A stretch of DNA of 64,000 nucleotides from Pseudonocardia oroxyli. GTDB taxonomy: Bacteria > Actinomycetota > Actinomycetes > Mycobacteriales > Pseudonocardiaceae. The stretch spans positions 248,001 through 312,000 of the forward strand of contig NZ_FNBE01000002.1 in assembly GCF_900102195.1 (NCBI RefSeq), read 5' to 3'. A model generated the notes under the pieces. That model saw only the letters and a program-made list of their open reading frames with translations, was not told the DNA's origin and did no database searches. Numbering within the stretch: position 1 is the stretch's first letter; each line of letters begins with the position of its first letter. The position numbers and the translations under genes are program-made. This document shows positions 15,332 through 23,147 of this stretch, in pieces.

Positions 15332-16926
15332 CGGCCGAGAGCGTCGACGCGGTCGTGGTCGGGGCCGGGCACAACGGGCTGGTCGCGGCCAACCTGCTCG
15401 CCGACGCCGGCTGGGAGGTGCTCGTCTGCGAGGCCACCGACAGCCCGGGCGGCGCGGTCCGCAGCGCCGAGATCACCGCGCCCGGCTTCCAGAACGACCT
15501 GTTCAGCGCGTTCTACCCGCTCGCGGCCGCCTCACCGGTGCTGGCCGGGCTCGACCTCCCGGCGCACGGCCTGCGGTGGCGCCACGCCCCGGCGGTGCTC
15601 GCCCACGTGACCCCGGACGACCGGTGCACCGTGCTGCACCGCGACCCGGCCCGCACCGCGGCGGACCTGGACGCCGCCGCCCCGGGCGACGGGGAGGCGT
15701 GGCTGGCGCTCGTCGCGCAGTGGCAGCGGATCCGCGACCCCCTGCTGGAGACCGTCCTGCGGCCGTTCCCGCCCTTGCGCGGTGCACCGCGGCTGCTCCG
15801 GGCGCTCGGTGCGGCCGAGGGCCTGCGGTTCGCGCGGATGGTGGTGCAACCGGTGCGCGGGTTCGCCCGCGAGCACTTCCGCGGCGAGGGGGCCGGGTTG
15901 CTCCTGGCCGGCAACGCCCTGCACACCGACCTGGGGCCGGACGCGGCGGGCAGCGCGGTGTTCGGATGGCTGCTGAGCATGCTCGGCCAGGACGTCGGGT
16001 TCCCGGTCCCGGAGGGCGGGGCGGGCAGGCTGACCGACGCGCTGGTGGCCCGGCTGCGCAGCCGCGGCGGCCGGCTCGACTGCGACCGCCCGGTGGGTTC
16101 GGTCGTGGTGCGAGACGGCCGGGCGCGCGGGGTGCGGGACGCCGAGGGGAACGTGGTCGTCGCCCGCCGTGCGGTGCTCGCCGACGTCGCCGCGCCCCTG
16201 CTGTACCGGGAGCTGGTGGGCGAGCAGCACCTCCCGGCACGGTTCGTGCGCGATCTCGTCGGGTTCGAGTGGGACACCGCGACCGTGAAGCTGGACTGGG
16301 CACTCGACGGGCCGGTCCCGTGGACCGCCGAGGGCGCCCGCGGCGCGGGCACCGTCCACCTGGGCGCGGACGCCGACGGGCTGCGCCGCTACACCGCCGA
16401 CCTGACCGCCGATCGGCTCCCCGACGAGCCCTTCCTGCTCTTCGGGCAGATGACCACCGCGGACCCGAGCCGCTCGCCCGCGGGAACCGAGTCGGCGTGG
16501 GCGTACACGCACGTCCCGCGCGGGCTGGGCTGGACCGAGTCGGATCTGGCACGCCACGCCGACCGGATCGAGCAGACCGTGGAGCGGGTCGCCCCCGGCT
16601 TCCGGGCGCTGATCCGGGCCCGGCACGTCGCGGGGCCGCCGGACCTGCAGCGCCGCAACCCCAACCTCGTCGACGGCGCCATCAACGGCGGCACCGCCGC
16701 GGTGCACCAGCAGCTGGTGTTCCGGCCGGTCCCGGGCCTGGGTCGGGCGGACACCCCTGTCGACGGGCTGTTCCTGGCCGGTTCGTCGGCCCACCCCGGC
16801 GGGGCTGTACACGGCGGCGCCGGGGCCAACGCCGCGCGGGCGGCGCTCGCCGCGTCCGGGCTCGCCGGGCCGCTCTACCGGCGGGCCGTGCAGGCGGCCC
16901 ACCGACGTCTCTACCGAGAGGACTGA
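15328..16926 (+). CDS. CrtI-like FAD-dependent oxidoreductase
   Basis: A 532-residue flavoprotein of the phytoene desaturase/amine oxidase type. The N-terminal dinucleotide motif is VVVGAGHNGLVAANLLADAGWEVLVCEA (residues 9-36), followed by PGGAVRSAE. The C-terminal FAD segment is GLFLAGSSAHPGGAVHGGAGANAARAAL, typical of NAD(P)/FAD oxidoreductases related to carotenoid desaturases and ketolases. No phytoene synthase or cyclase is present nearby, so a true carotenoid role is not shown. It is the last intact gene of the SDR-P450-SRPBCC operon, with a 4-base overlap at its start. Confidence 0.88.
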   Translation: MTAESVDAVVVGAGHNGLVAANLLADAGWEVLVCEATDSPGGAVRSAEITAPGFQNDLFSAFYPLAAASPVLAGLDLPAHGLRWRHAPAVLAHVTPDDRCTVLHRDPARTAADLDAAAPGDGEAWLALVAQWQRIRDPLLETVLRPFPPLRGAPRLLRALGAAEGLRFARMVVQPVRGFAREHFRGEGAGLLLAGNALHTDLGPDAAGSAVFGWLLSMLGQDVGFPVPEGGAGRLTDALVARLRSRGGRLDCDRPVGSVVVRDGRARGVRDAEGNVVVARRAVLADVAAPLLYRELVGEQHLPARFVRDLVGFEWDTATVKLDWALDGPVPWTAEGARGAGTVHLGADADGLRRYTADLTADRLPDEPFLLFGQMTTADPSRSPAGTESAWAYTHVPRGLGWTESDLARHADRIEQTVERVAPGFRALIRARHVAGPPDLQRRNPNLVDGAINGGTAAVHQQLVFRPVPGLGRADTPVDGLFLAGSSAHPGGAVHGGAGANAARAALAASGLAGPLYRRAVQAAHRRLYRED

Positions 16927-16931
16927 CGCCC

Positions 16932-17607
16932 ATGGCGCCCGAACAGTTCACGCCGCAGGACTCCACCGAGCAGCACCTCCCCCGGGAGCGGCGACGAGAC
17001 CGTCGAGCATCCCGGCCGCACCGACGAGCTCGACGTCCGCCCCGACCACGGCGAGCAGACCTACCGCGGGACCGGTCGTCTCGAGGGCAGGCGGGCCGTG
17101 CTCACCGGCGGGGACTCGGGCATCGGTCGGGCCGTCGCGATCGCCTTCGCCCGCGAGGGCACGGACGTCTTGATCACCCACCTGGCCGCGGAGAAGGCGG
17201 ACGCCGACGAGACCGCGCGCTGGGTGCGCGCGGCCGGACGCACGGCCGTGCTGGTGGAGGCCGATCTCCGCGAGGAGTCGGTCTGCCGCGAGGTGGTCGA
17301 GCGTGCGGTGGGCGAGCTCGGCGGCCTCGACGTCCTGGTCAGCAACGCCGCCTTACCCGATGTCGCAGGACGGCGGCATCGACGACATCACCTCCGAGTG
17401 GTTCGACCGGGTGCTGAAGACGAACCTCTACCCGCTGTTCTGGCTGGACGAGAGGAAGCTCGAGTCGTTCGGGGCGCAGGCACCCCTGGGCCGGGCCGCG
17501 CAGCCGGTCGAGCTCGCCCCCCGTTCTCCGTGTTCCTCGCCTCCCAGGAGTCCGCCTACAGGACCGCGGAGGTCGTCGGGGTCACGGGCGGGTCGCCTAT
17601 CACCTGA
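16932..17607 (+). pseudogene. decayed SDR oxidoreductase gene
   Basis: Three reading frames together spell a YhdG-type SDR with an N-terminal extension. Frame one has MAPEQFTPQDSTEQHLPR. After a frameshift near 16985 the next has RPDHGEQTYRGTGRLEGRR and LTGGDSGIGRAVAIAFAREG. Near 17355 it shifts again to DGGIDDITSEWFDRVLKTNL, and near 17515 it returns to FSVFLASQESAYRTAEVVG. About 100 residues are missing between LYPLFWLDE and KLESFGAQAPLGRA, including the catalytic Tyr-x3-Lys. No functional enzyme can be made. It directly follows the FAD oxidoreductase. Confidence 0.85.
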
Positions 17608-17710
17608 GACACCCCCGAATGGGTGAGCGACCCTCGGCCGTCCGCGTGGACCGGCACCGTCCGACGATTTGGTGACGTCAGGGTCGGCGGGGGGCGGCTA
17701 CGGTCGGGCG

Positions 17711-18430
17711 ATGGGAACGCACGCGAACGAGCACGGCCTCGCCGAGGTGTTCGCCTCCCTCGCCCGCGAGCTGCAGGCCGAGTCCGGACCGGAGGAGACC
17801 CAGACGCGGGTCACGAAGGCCGCCGTCGACGTCGTCGACGGGTGCGACCACGCCGCCATCTCGCTGGTCAGGCGCCGCGGCGGGATCGACACGGTCGCCG
17901 CGACGGACGACGTGGCCGTACAGGTCGACCGCATCCAGTACGCCGCGGGCGAGGGGCCTTGCCTGGGCGCCATCGCCGCGCACGAGGTGTTCCTCATCGA
18001 GGACCTCGCGACCGAGAGCCGATGGCCCGCCTTCAGTCGCCGGGCGTCCGACGAGACCGGGGTGCACAGCATGCTGTCGTTCCGGTTGTTCGTCCGCGAG
18101 GACACGATGGGGGCGCTGAACCTCTACTCCCGTGAGGTCGGGGCCTTCGGGCAGGACGATCACGCGGTCGGCGCGGTCCTCGCCGCGCACGCCGCCGTCG
18201 CCATGGACGCCGCGCGCGAACGCCGCCACGCCCAGGACCTCGACGAGGCCCTGCAGAGCAACCGGCGGATCGGGATGGCGATGGGGGTGCTGATGGGGCG
18301 CGGGCTGGTCACCGAGGAGCAGGCCTTCGACCTGCTCCGGCGGGCCTCGCAGTTCCTCAACGTCAAGCTCCGGGACATCGCCGAGCAGGTCATCGACACC
18401 GGAGACCTCCCGGCGCGACGCGCCCGGTAG
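17711..18430 (+). CDS. GAF-ANTAR antitermination regulator A
   Basis: A 239-residue regulator. A GAF domain (about 20-165) includes VDGCDHAAISLVRR, YAAGEGPCLGAIAAHEVFLIEDL and FRLFVREDTMGALNLYS. An ANTAR domain (about 170-230) includes LDEALQSNRRIGMAMGVLMGRGLVTEEQAFDLLRRASQFLNVKLRDIAEQ. ANTAR domains bind paired RNA hairpins and prevent transcription termination. The GAF domain would sense a small ligand. A second protein of the same design is encoded 0.4 kb downstream. Start ATG 17711 is preferred over the upstream in-frame codon at 17669. Confidence 0.9.
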   Translation: MGTHANEHGLAEVFASLARELQAESGPEETQTRVTKAAVDVVDGCDHAAISLVRRRGGIDTVAATDDVAVQVDRIQYAAGEGPCLGAIAAHEVFLIEDLATESRWPAFSRRASDETGVHSMLSFRLFVREDTMGALNLYSREVGAFGQDDHAVGAVLAAHAAVAMDAARERRHAQDLDEALQSNRRIGMAMGVLMGRGLVTEEQAFDLLRRASQFLNVKLRDIAEQVIDTGDLPARRAR

Positions 18431-18438
18431 CGCCTCGG

Positions 18439-18463
18439 GTTTGGCGGGTCGGCGCGCGGGTAT
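18439..18463 (+). promoter_or_regulatory. SigF/SigB-type stress promoter candidate
   Basis: GTTT at 18439-18442 and GGGTAT at 18458-18463 are separated by 15 bases, matching the GTTT-N15/16-GGGTAT pattern of SigF/SigB-type promoters in mycobacteria and streptomycetes. It lies 53 bases upstream of the start codon at 18516, in the right orientation. A GC-rich hairpin (18465-18481, CCGCGCG arms) falls in the predicted leader. Confidence 0.55.
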
Positions 18464-18515
18464 TCCGCGCGCGTCGCGCGGTGTCTCGGCCCGTGCCCCG
18501 TCCCGAGGAGCCCGG

Positions 18516-18737
18516 ATGACCAGCACGTTCCCCGCCGCTGAGGCCCCGGACGACCGGCGGATCCTGGGGCCTCGCCTCTCGGCGGGCGTGGTCGTCGTCC
18601 TGTCCGTCGCGGCGATCGTCGGGATCGGGCTGTCCGGTGGCGGCGCCCCGGCCGTGCCCACCGTGGACATGACGCCCGCGGTCGCCGTCCCGGCCCGGGC
18701 TCCCGTCCCGCTGTTCCCGTTCGAGGACGCGCGCTGA
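18516..18737 (+). CDS. small membrane protein, predicted stress-regulated
   Basis: A 73-residue protein with one membrane helix (about 24-43, SAGVVVVLSVAAIVGIGL), an acidic N-terminus and a Pro/Ala-rich exterior tail ending FPFEDAR. ATG 18516 has a GAGGAG site. It stands alone between the two GAF-ANTAR genes and has a SigF/SigB-like promoter. No family recognised. Confidence 0.55.
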   Translation: MTSTFPAAEAPDDRRILGPRLSAGVVVVLSVAAIVGIGLSGGGAPAVPTVDMTPAVAVPARAPVPLFPFEDAR

Positions 18738-18853
18738 CGCCTGCCGCCCCGGTCTCACGGACCGGACGGGCGACGTTAAGGTGGAGATCGGTTGAACCTC
18801 CAGCCGCGACCGGTTGGAGCCCTCGACCAGGGCGTGGGTGGAAAGGTCCCCGC

Positions 18854-19600
18854 GTGCCGCAGCACGATCATCCGTCCGTTCCCGAACGGACGGCGAACGA
18901 CCGACGTCTGGTGTTCTCGGCGCTCGCCGAGTCGATGTCCGACACGACGAGTGTGGTGGAGATCCTGCGCCGCGTCCTCGGTGCGGCGAGCGCGCTGGTG
19001 CCGACGGCGGACCTCGTCGGCGTGTCCCTCGCCGACGCCGAGGGCGGATTCCACTCGCCCATCCGGGGCGATGCGCTCGTCACGCGCCTCGACGAGCTGC
19101 AGCTGCGGTTCGGGGAAGGTCCCTGCGTGGCGGCGACCCGGGCGACGGGGCCGGGCATCGTGTACTCCCCGGACGTGCGGGCCGACCCGCTGCTGGGCCG
19201 GTGGGGGTCCGCCGCGGCCCGGGCGGGGATCAACGCCGCCCTGGCCGTCGGTCTCTTCCCGCACAGCGCCCCGCCCCGGGCGGGTGCGTTGAGCTTCTAC
19301 TCCCACCGCGCGCACGGACTGGACTCCGCCGACCGCGACGTCGCGGTGATCCTCGCCGCGCACGTCGGGGCCGCGCTGGTGATGGCCAGGGCGACCTCCG
19401 CCGCCGAGGCGAGATCGGCCCACCTGGAGACGGCGCTCGCGACCCGGGACGTCATCGGGCAGGCCAAGGGCATCCTGATGGAGCGGCAGGGCATCGGCGC
19501 CGACGAGGCCTTCGCGACGCTCCGCTCCGCCTCCCAGCGGATGAACGTCAAGCTCGCCGACGTCGCGCGGACGCTCGTGGACCGGCGCCGGGACCGCTGA
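18854..19600 (+). CDS. GAF-ANTAR antitermination regulator B
   Basis: A 248-residue paralogue of the regulator at 17711. The GAF domain includes LRFGEGPCVAATRATGPGIVY and ALSFYSHRAHGLDSADRDVAVILAAHVG. The ANTAR domain holds LATRDVIGQAKGILMERQGIGADEAFATLRSASQRMNVKLADVARTLVD. GTG 18854 follows a GAAAGG site. Two neighbouring regulators with different GAF halves may control the same RNA targets in response to different cues. No target hairpin pair was found in the vicinity by eye. Confidence 0.9.
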   Translation: MPQHDHPSVPERTANDRRLVFSALAESMSDTTSVVEILRRVLGAASALVPTADLVGVSLADAEGGFHSPIRGDALVTRLDELQLRFGEGPCVAATRATGPGIVYSPDVRADPLLGRWGSAAARAGINAALAVGLFPHSAPPRAGALSFYSHRAHGLDSADRDVAVILAAHVGAALVMARATSAAEARSAHLETALATRDVIGQAKGILMERQGIGADEAFATLRSASQRMNVKLADVARTLVDRRRDR

Positions 19601-19621
19601 CCGACCTCGTCGGGAGCGGGT

Positions 19622-20737
19622 TCAGCCGGGTGCGTCGGCGTCGGCGAGGGCCGCGTTCCAGCGGTCCTCGATGCGGCCGAACCGCCAGACGGCGAGGGCG
19701 ACCACCCAGGTCAGGCAGAACAGCCCGACGACGACGAACCCGACGTCGTCCAGGTCCAGCGAGGCGACCCAGCCGAGCGGACCGGAGTCCACGCCGAGCT
19801 TGTCCGCGAGCAGGGACAGCAGCTCGATCATGCCGATGACGAGGGCGACCGCGACGGACAGGGCGGTGATGGTGACGTTGTAGAAGACCTTCCGGACGGG
19901 CCCGCGGAAGGCCCAGTCGTAGGCGAAACACATGAAGGCGCCGTCGAGGGTGTCGAACAGGCTCATGCCCGCGGCGAAGAGCACCGGCAGGACGAGGACG
20001 GCGTACCAGGGCAGCGCGCCCGCGGCGGCGCCCCCGGCGATGACCAGCAGCGTGACCTCCGTGGCGGTGTCGAAGCCGAGGCCGAACAGCAGGCCGACGG
20101 GGAACATGTGCCACGGGCGGCGGACGGCGCGGGTGGCGCGGCCGAGGATGCGGTTCAGGAGGCCGCGCTTGGCGAGGTGCTCCTCGAGGGTGGCCTCGTC
20201 GTAGCGGCCGCGGCGCATGTCGCGGAAGACCTTGAGGATCTGGACCAGGATGACGAGGTTGACCAGCCCGAGCAGGACCAGGAACAGACCGGAGACGCTG
20301 GTGCTGATGAGCCCGCCGACCTGCTTGAGCGACGAGCCGTCGTCGGAGATCTCCCCGGCGATCACCCGCACCCCGAGCGCGACCAGGGCGACGAGCACGA
20401 GCACGACGCTGGAGTGGCCCAGGGCGAACCAGAACCCGACCGAGAGCGGCCGCGGGGAGCCGGTCTCGCGCTCGGCGAGCAGCTTGCGGGTGGTGTTGTC
20501 GATGGCGGCGATGTGGTCGGCGTCGAAGGCGTGGCGCATCCCGAGCAGGAAGGCGGTCAGGCCCAGCCCGACCCCGAACGCCCCGGTACTGCCGAGGTCG
20601 TAGTGGTGGGGGACGACGAGGAGGACGAGGACGCCCCATCCGGCGACGGTGAGCACGACGAGGACGGCGGCCATCGCCGTCGCACCTCGTCTCTCGGCGG
20701 GGGTGAGGCGCGAACGGATGCGGGGCACGGGGTCCAT
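19622..20737 (-). CDS. HoxN/NixA-type nickel-cobalt transporter (NiCoT)
   Basis: A 371-residue membrane protein of the NiCoT family, which takes up Ni2+ or Co2+. The family signature is RHAFDADHIAAIDN (His69, Asp72, Asp74, His75). Eight hydrophobic segments are present, with later motifs LGHSSVVLVLV, LGFDTATEVTLL and LFAAGMSLFDTLDGAFM, all typical. Nickel supply would serve urease, superoxide dismutase or glyoxalase, none of which is in the window. A dyad (20769-20782) upstream of its start resembles an ArsR/SmtB operator. Confidence 0.95.
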   Translation of the reverse strand: MDPVPRIRSRLTPAERRGATAMAAVLVVLTVAGWGVLVLLVVPHHYDLGSTGAFGVGLGLTAFLLGMRHAFDADHIAAIDNTTRKLLAERETGSPRPLSVGFWFALGHSSVVLVLVALVALGVRVIAGEISDDGSSLKQVGGLISTSVSGLFLVLLGLVNLVILVQILKVFRDMRRGRYDEATLEEHLAKRGLLNRILGRATRAVRRPWHMFPVGLLFGLGFDTATEVTLLVIAGGAAAGALPWYAVLVLPVLFAAGMSLFDTLDGAFMCFAYDWAFRGPVRKVFYNVTITALSVAVALVIGMIELLSLLADKLGVDSGPLGWVASLDLDDVGFVVVGLFCLTWVVALAVWRFGRIEDRWNAALADADAPG

Positions 20738-20768
20738 GCCAGCAGGCGACCGAGGACGACTTCAAGCA

Positions 20769-20782
20769 TGAACATCTGCTCA
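20769..20782 (-). promoter_or_regulatory. possible ArsR/SmtB-type metal-sensor operator
   Basis: TGAACA-TC-TGCTCA is a dyad with one mismatched pair. Metal sensors such as NmtR, KmtR and CmtR bind similar TGAACA/TGTTCA-type dyads. It is 32 bp upstream of the nickel transporter start. The match is by eye only, and no arsR gene is adjacent. Confidence 0.4.
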
Positions 20783-20861
20783 GTCGTCGCAGAATCGGAC
20801 GGGCGGCGCCCAACCGGACTGTGAGGGCGGTCACGTGGTCCGGGCCCCCGGCCCCGCCCGG

Positions 20862-21353
20862 CTACCGGTAGTTCGTGAACTGCAGGGCGATGCCGAAGTC
20901 CTTGCCCTTGAGCAGGGCGATGACCGCCTGGAGATCGTCCTTCTTCTTCCCCGAGACGCGCAGCTGGTCGCCCTGGATCTGGGCCTGGACGCCCTTGAGC
21001 TTCTCGTCCCGGATCGCCTTGCTGATCTCCTTGGCCTTGTCGGAGGCGATGCCCTGCAGGATCTTGCCGGTGACCTTGTAGGTCTTGCCGGACACGGCGG
21101 GCTCGCCGACCTCGAACGCCTTCAGCGAGATGTTGCGCTTGATCAGCTTCTCCTTGAAGACCTCGACCGCGGCCTTGAGCCGCTCCTCGGTCTCCGACTC
21201 GAGGCTGATCGCCTCCTCGCCGGACCAGTCGATGGACGTTCCGGTGCCGCGGAAGTCGAAGCGCTGCGACAGCTCCTTCGCCGCCTGGTTCAGCGCGTTG
21301 TCCACCTCCTGGCGGTCGACCTTGCTGACGACGTCGAACGACGGGTCGGCCAT
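20862..21353 (-). CDS. YajQ-family nucleotide-binding protein
   Basis: A 163-residue protein of the YajQ/DUF520 family. It starts [17 protein letters not shown], then [20 protein letters not shown], and ends [17 protein letters not shown], all near-invariant family segments. Members bind RNA or nucleotides, and one Xanthomonas member binds cyclic di-GMP. Start ATG 21353 follows an AGGAGG site. It is transcribed away from tRNA-Tyr, whose 5' end is 96 bases from its start codon. Confidence 0.95.
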   Translation of the reverse strand: MADPSFDVVSKVDRQEVDNALNQAAKELSQRFDFRGTGTSIDWSGEEAISLESETEERLKAAVEVFKEKLIKRNISLKAFEVGEPAVSGKTYKVTGKILQGIASDKAKEISKAIRDEKLKGVQAQIQGDQLRVSGKKKDDLQAVIALLKGKDFGIALQFTNYR

Positions 21354-21448
21354 GGCTCCTCCTCGCTGCGGCACGGCACCCCCTCGTCGGAGGTCGATCA
21401 CCGCTGTCGTATCCTTCTCCCCGCACGTCGGCACGCCGACTGCACCCC

Positions 21449-21530
21449 GGCAGGTTGCCCGAGTGGCCAAAGGGAGCGGACTGTAAATCCGTCGGCTTAG
21501 CCTACGAAGGTTCGAATCCTTCACCTGCCA
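21449..21530 (+). tRNA. tRNA-Tyr (GTA)
   Basis: The acceptor arms GGCAGGT and ACCTGCC pair fully. The anticodon loop is CTGTAAA with anticodon GTA at 21483-21485. A long variable arm marks it as class II, as expected for bacterial tyrosine tRNA. The T arm contains GGTTCGAATCC. The CCA end is not encoded. Confidence 0.97.
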
Positions 21531-21542
21531 CACCCTCGGGTG

Positions 21543-21580
21543 ACGGCCCCTGACCAGCGGAGACGCGGGTCGGGGGCCGT
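21543..21580 (+). terminator. hairpin terminator after tRNA-Tyr
   Basis: Arms beginning ACGGCCCCTGACC (21543-21555) and ending GGTCGGGGGCCGT (21568-21580) pair over 13 bases with one G-T pair, around a 12-base loop. The following TCTCG is only weakly T-rich. It is placed right after the tRNA. Confidence 0.6.
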
Positions 21581-21689
21581 TCTCGTGTCGGGAGAGGGTG
21601 GGTGCCGAAGATCGTACGGGCGCCTGGCGAGCGGTGCGGGGGCCTCCTCACGACTCAGTGCGTCGGGGACCGGTCCAGAGGTGCTCCGC

Positions 21690-21974
21690 TCACGCCTCCT
21701 CGACGGACGCGATGACGTAGCGCTTCACGTCCGCACCCAGGATCCGCGCGGCGGTGCCCGAGTCCGGCCCGGAGCCGCGAAACGCCAGGAGCTCGTCCTC
21801 GGACTCCCAACGCTCGAAGATGGTGATGCGCGCCGGATCGACGGTGTCGGCCGTGAGGGAGAAGTCCAGGCAGCCGGGCGCACTGCGCGCCAGGGAGACC
21901 GCCTTCGCTCCGTCTGCCACGAAGGCGTCTCGATCCGTGGGCTCGGTGCGCAGGTACCCGGCAATGATCAGCAT
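21690..21974 (-). CDS. antibiotic biosynthesis monooxygenase-type protein
   Basis: A 94-residue ABM-domain protein with a ferredoxin fold. It begins MLIIAGYLRTEPTDRDAFV and has the core APGCLDFSLTADTVDPARITIFERWESEDELLAF, typical of small monooxygenases and heme- or quinone-modifying relatives. Such proteins form dimers. No biosynthetic cluster is near, so a detoxifying or stress role is as likely as antibiotic synthesis. Confidence 0.85.
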   Translation of the reverse strand: MLIIAGYLRTEPTDRDAFVADGAKAVSLARSAPGCLDFSLTADTVDPARITIFERWESEDELLAFRGSGPDSGTAARILGADVKRYVIASVEEA

Positions 21975-22061
21975 GGGAGGGTAGACCTCCGGGGGAGTCG
22001 GAAGTCATCGGTGGCGGACGTCGGGCCCCGGCGGGCGTTCTCGTCACGGCGAGGAGGAATC

Positions 22062-22748
22062 GTGCGCACCGAGCTGTGCATCGCCGCAGCACAACCGCCG
22101 TGCGTGGCGCGGGACGTCCCGGCCAACGCCCGGCTGCACGCCCAGGTCGTCCGGGCGGCGGGGGCGCGGGTCGTCGTGTTCCCGGAGCTGTCGCTGACCG
22201 GCTACGAGCTCGACGCGCCCCCGGTCGACCCGGCCGACCTCGCCCCGCTGGTCGCCGCCTGCGCCGAGACCGGGACGCTCGCCCTGGCCGGGGCGCCGGT
22301 GGCGGGCCCGTCGATCGGTGTGCTGGCCGTCGACGGGGACGGGGTGCGCGTCGCCTACCGCAAGATCTATCTGGGTGCGGAGGAGACCGCCCACCACCGC
22401 GCGGGCGACGCCCCGGCCGTCGTCGAGGTCGACGGGTGGCGGCTGGGCCTCGCGGTCTGCCGGGACACCGGGATCCCGCGGCACGCCGCGGACACCGCGG
22501 CGCTGGGGATCGACGTCTACGTCGCCGGCGTCGTCGACCGGCCCGAGGACGCGGCCGTGCAGGAGGAACGGGCCCGGCGGGTCGTGACCGACCACGGCGT
22601 GGCCGTGGTGATCGCGAGCTGCGCCGCCCCGACCGGCTTCGGCTACGACCGCACCGCGGGGCGCTCCGGGATCTGGCCCGCGGACGGGTCCGCGCCGGTC
22701 CGGGCGGGCGCCGAACCGGGCGACCTGGCCGTGGCTAGTATCCGGTAG
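22062..22748 (+). CDS. carbon-nitrogen hydrolase (nitrilase superfamily)
   Basis: A 228-residue amidase-type enzyme. The catalytic triad is visible: Glu42 in VVVFPELSLTGY, Lys101 in AYRKIYL and Cys133 in LAVCRDTGIP. It is short compared with the usual 260-280 residues. GTG 22062 follows GAGGAGG. It hydrolyses a C-N bond of an amide, nitrile or carbamoyl substrate; which one is unknown. It abuts the next gene without a gap. Confidence 0.9.
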   Translation: MRTELCIAAAQPPCVARDVPANARLHAQVVRAAGARVVVFPELSLTGYELDAPPVDPADLAPLVAACAETGTLALAGAPVAGPSIGVLAVDGDGVRVAYRKIYLGAEETAHHRAGDAPAVVEVDGWRLGLAVCRDTGIPRHAADTAALGIDVYVAGVVDRPEDAAVQEERARRVVTDHGVAVVIASCAAPTGFGYDRTAGRSGIWPADGSAPVRAGAEPGDLAVASIR

Positions 22749-23147
22749 GTGGCAGAGTACCGGATCTCGGAGGTGGCGAACCTCCTGGGCGTCAGCGACG
22801 ACACCGTGCGCCGGTGGATCGACGCCGGCACCCTGCCCGTGCACCTGGACGCGTCGCGGCGCAAGGTGGTGGACGGGGCCGCGCTGGCCGCGTTCACCCG
22901 TGACCACGCGAGCGCCGCGCCGGAGACGTCCTCGGTGGCGTCGTCGGCGCGCAACCGGATGGTCGGGCTGGTCACGTCGGTCGTGGCGGACACCGTGATG
23001 GCCCAGGTGGAGATGCAGTGCGGCCCGCACCGGGTGGTGTCGCTGATGAGCAGCGAGGCCGTCGCGGAGCTGGGGCTGGCGCCCGGGTCGCTGGCCGTCG
23101 CCGTGATCAAGTCGACGAACGTGGTGGTGGAGACGCCCCGGCGGTGA
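22749..23147 (+). CDS. HTH-TOBE protein, possible molybdate-responsive regulator
   Basis: A 132-residue protein with two parts. Residues 5-48 form an excisionase/MerR-like helix-turn-helix (ISEVANLLGVSDDTVRRWIDAGTLP). Residues 69-131 form a TOBE-type oxyanion-binding domain (RNRMVGLVTSVVADTVMAQVEM, ending LAVAVIKSTNVVVETP). TOBE domains in small regulators often bind molybdate or tungstate, but no molybdate transport gene lies nearby. GTG 22749 directly follows the preceding stop. It overlaps the end of the convergent methyltransferase gene by 41 bases. Confidence 0.82.
   Translation: MAEYRISEVANLLGVSDDTVRRWIDAGTLPVHLDASRRKVVDGAALAAFTRDHASAAPETSSVASSARNRMVGLVTSVVADTVMAQVEMQCGPHRVVSLMSSEAVAELGLAPGSLAVAVIKSTNVVVETPRR

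Noticed and set aside
15328-16926. Carotenoid biosynthesis cluster
   Set aside because: The flavoprotein resembles CrtI, but no phytoene synthase, cyclase or GGPP synthase is present nearby.
21354-21448. Clear -35/-10 promoter for tRNA-Tyr
   Set aside because: TATCCT at 21410-21415 could be a -10, but no good -35 was found at the proper spacing, so I did not list it as a feature.
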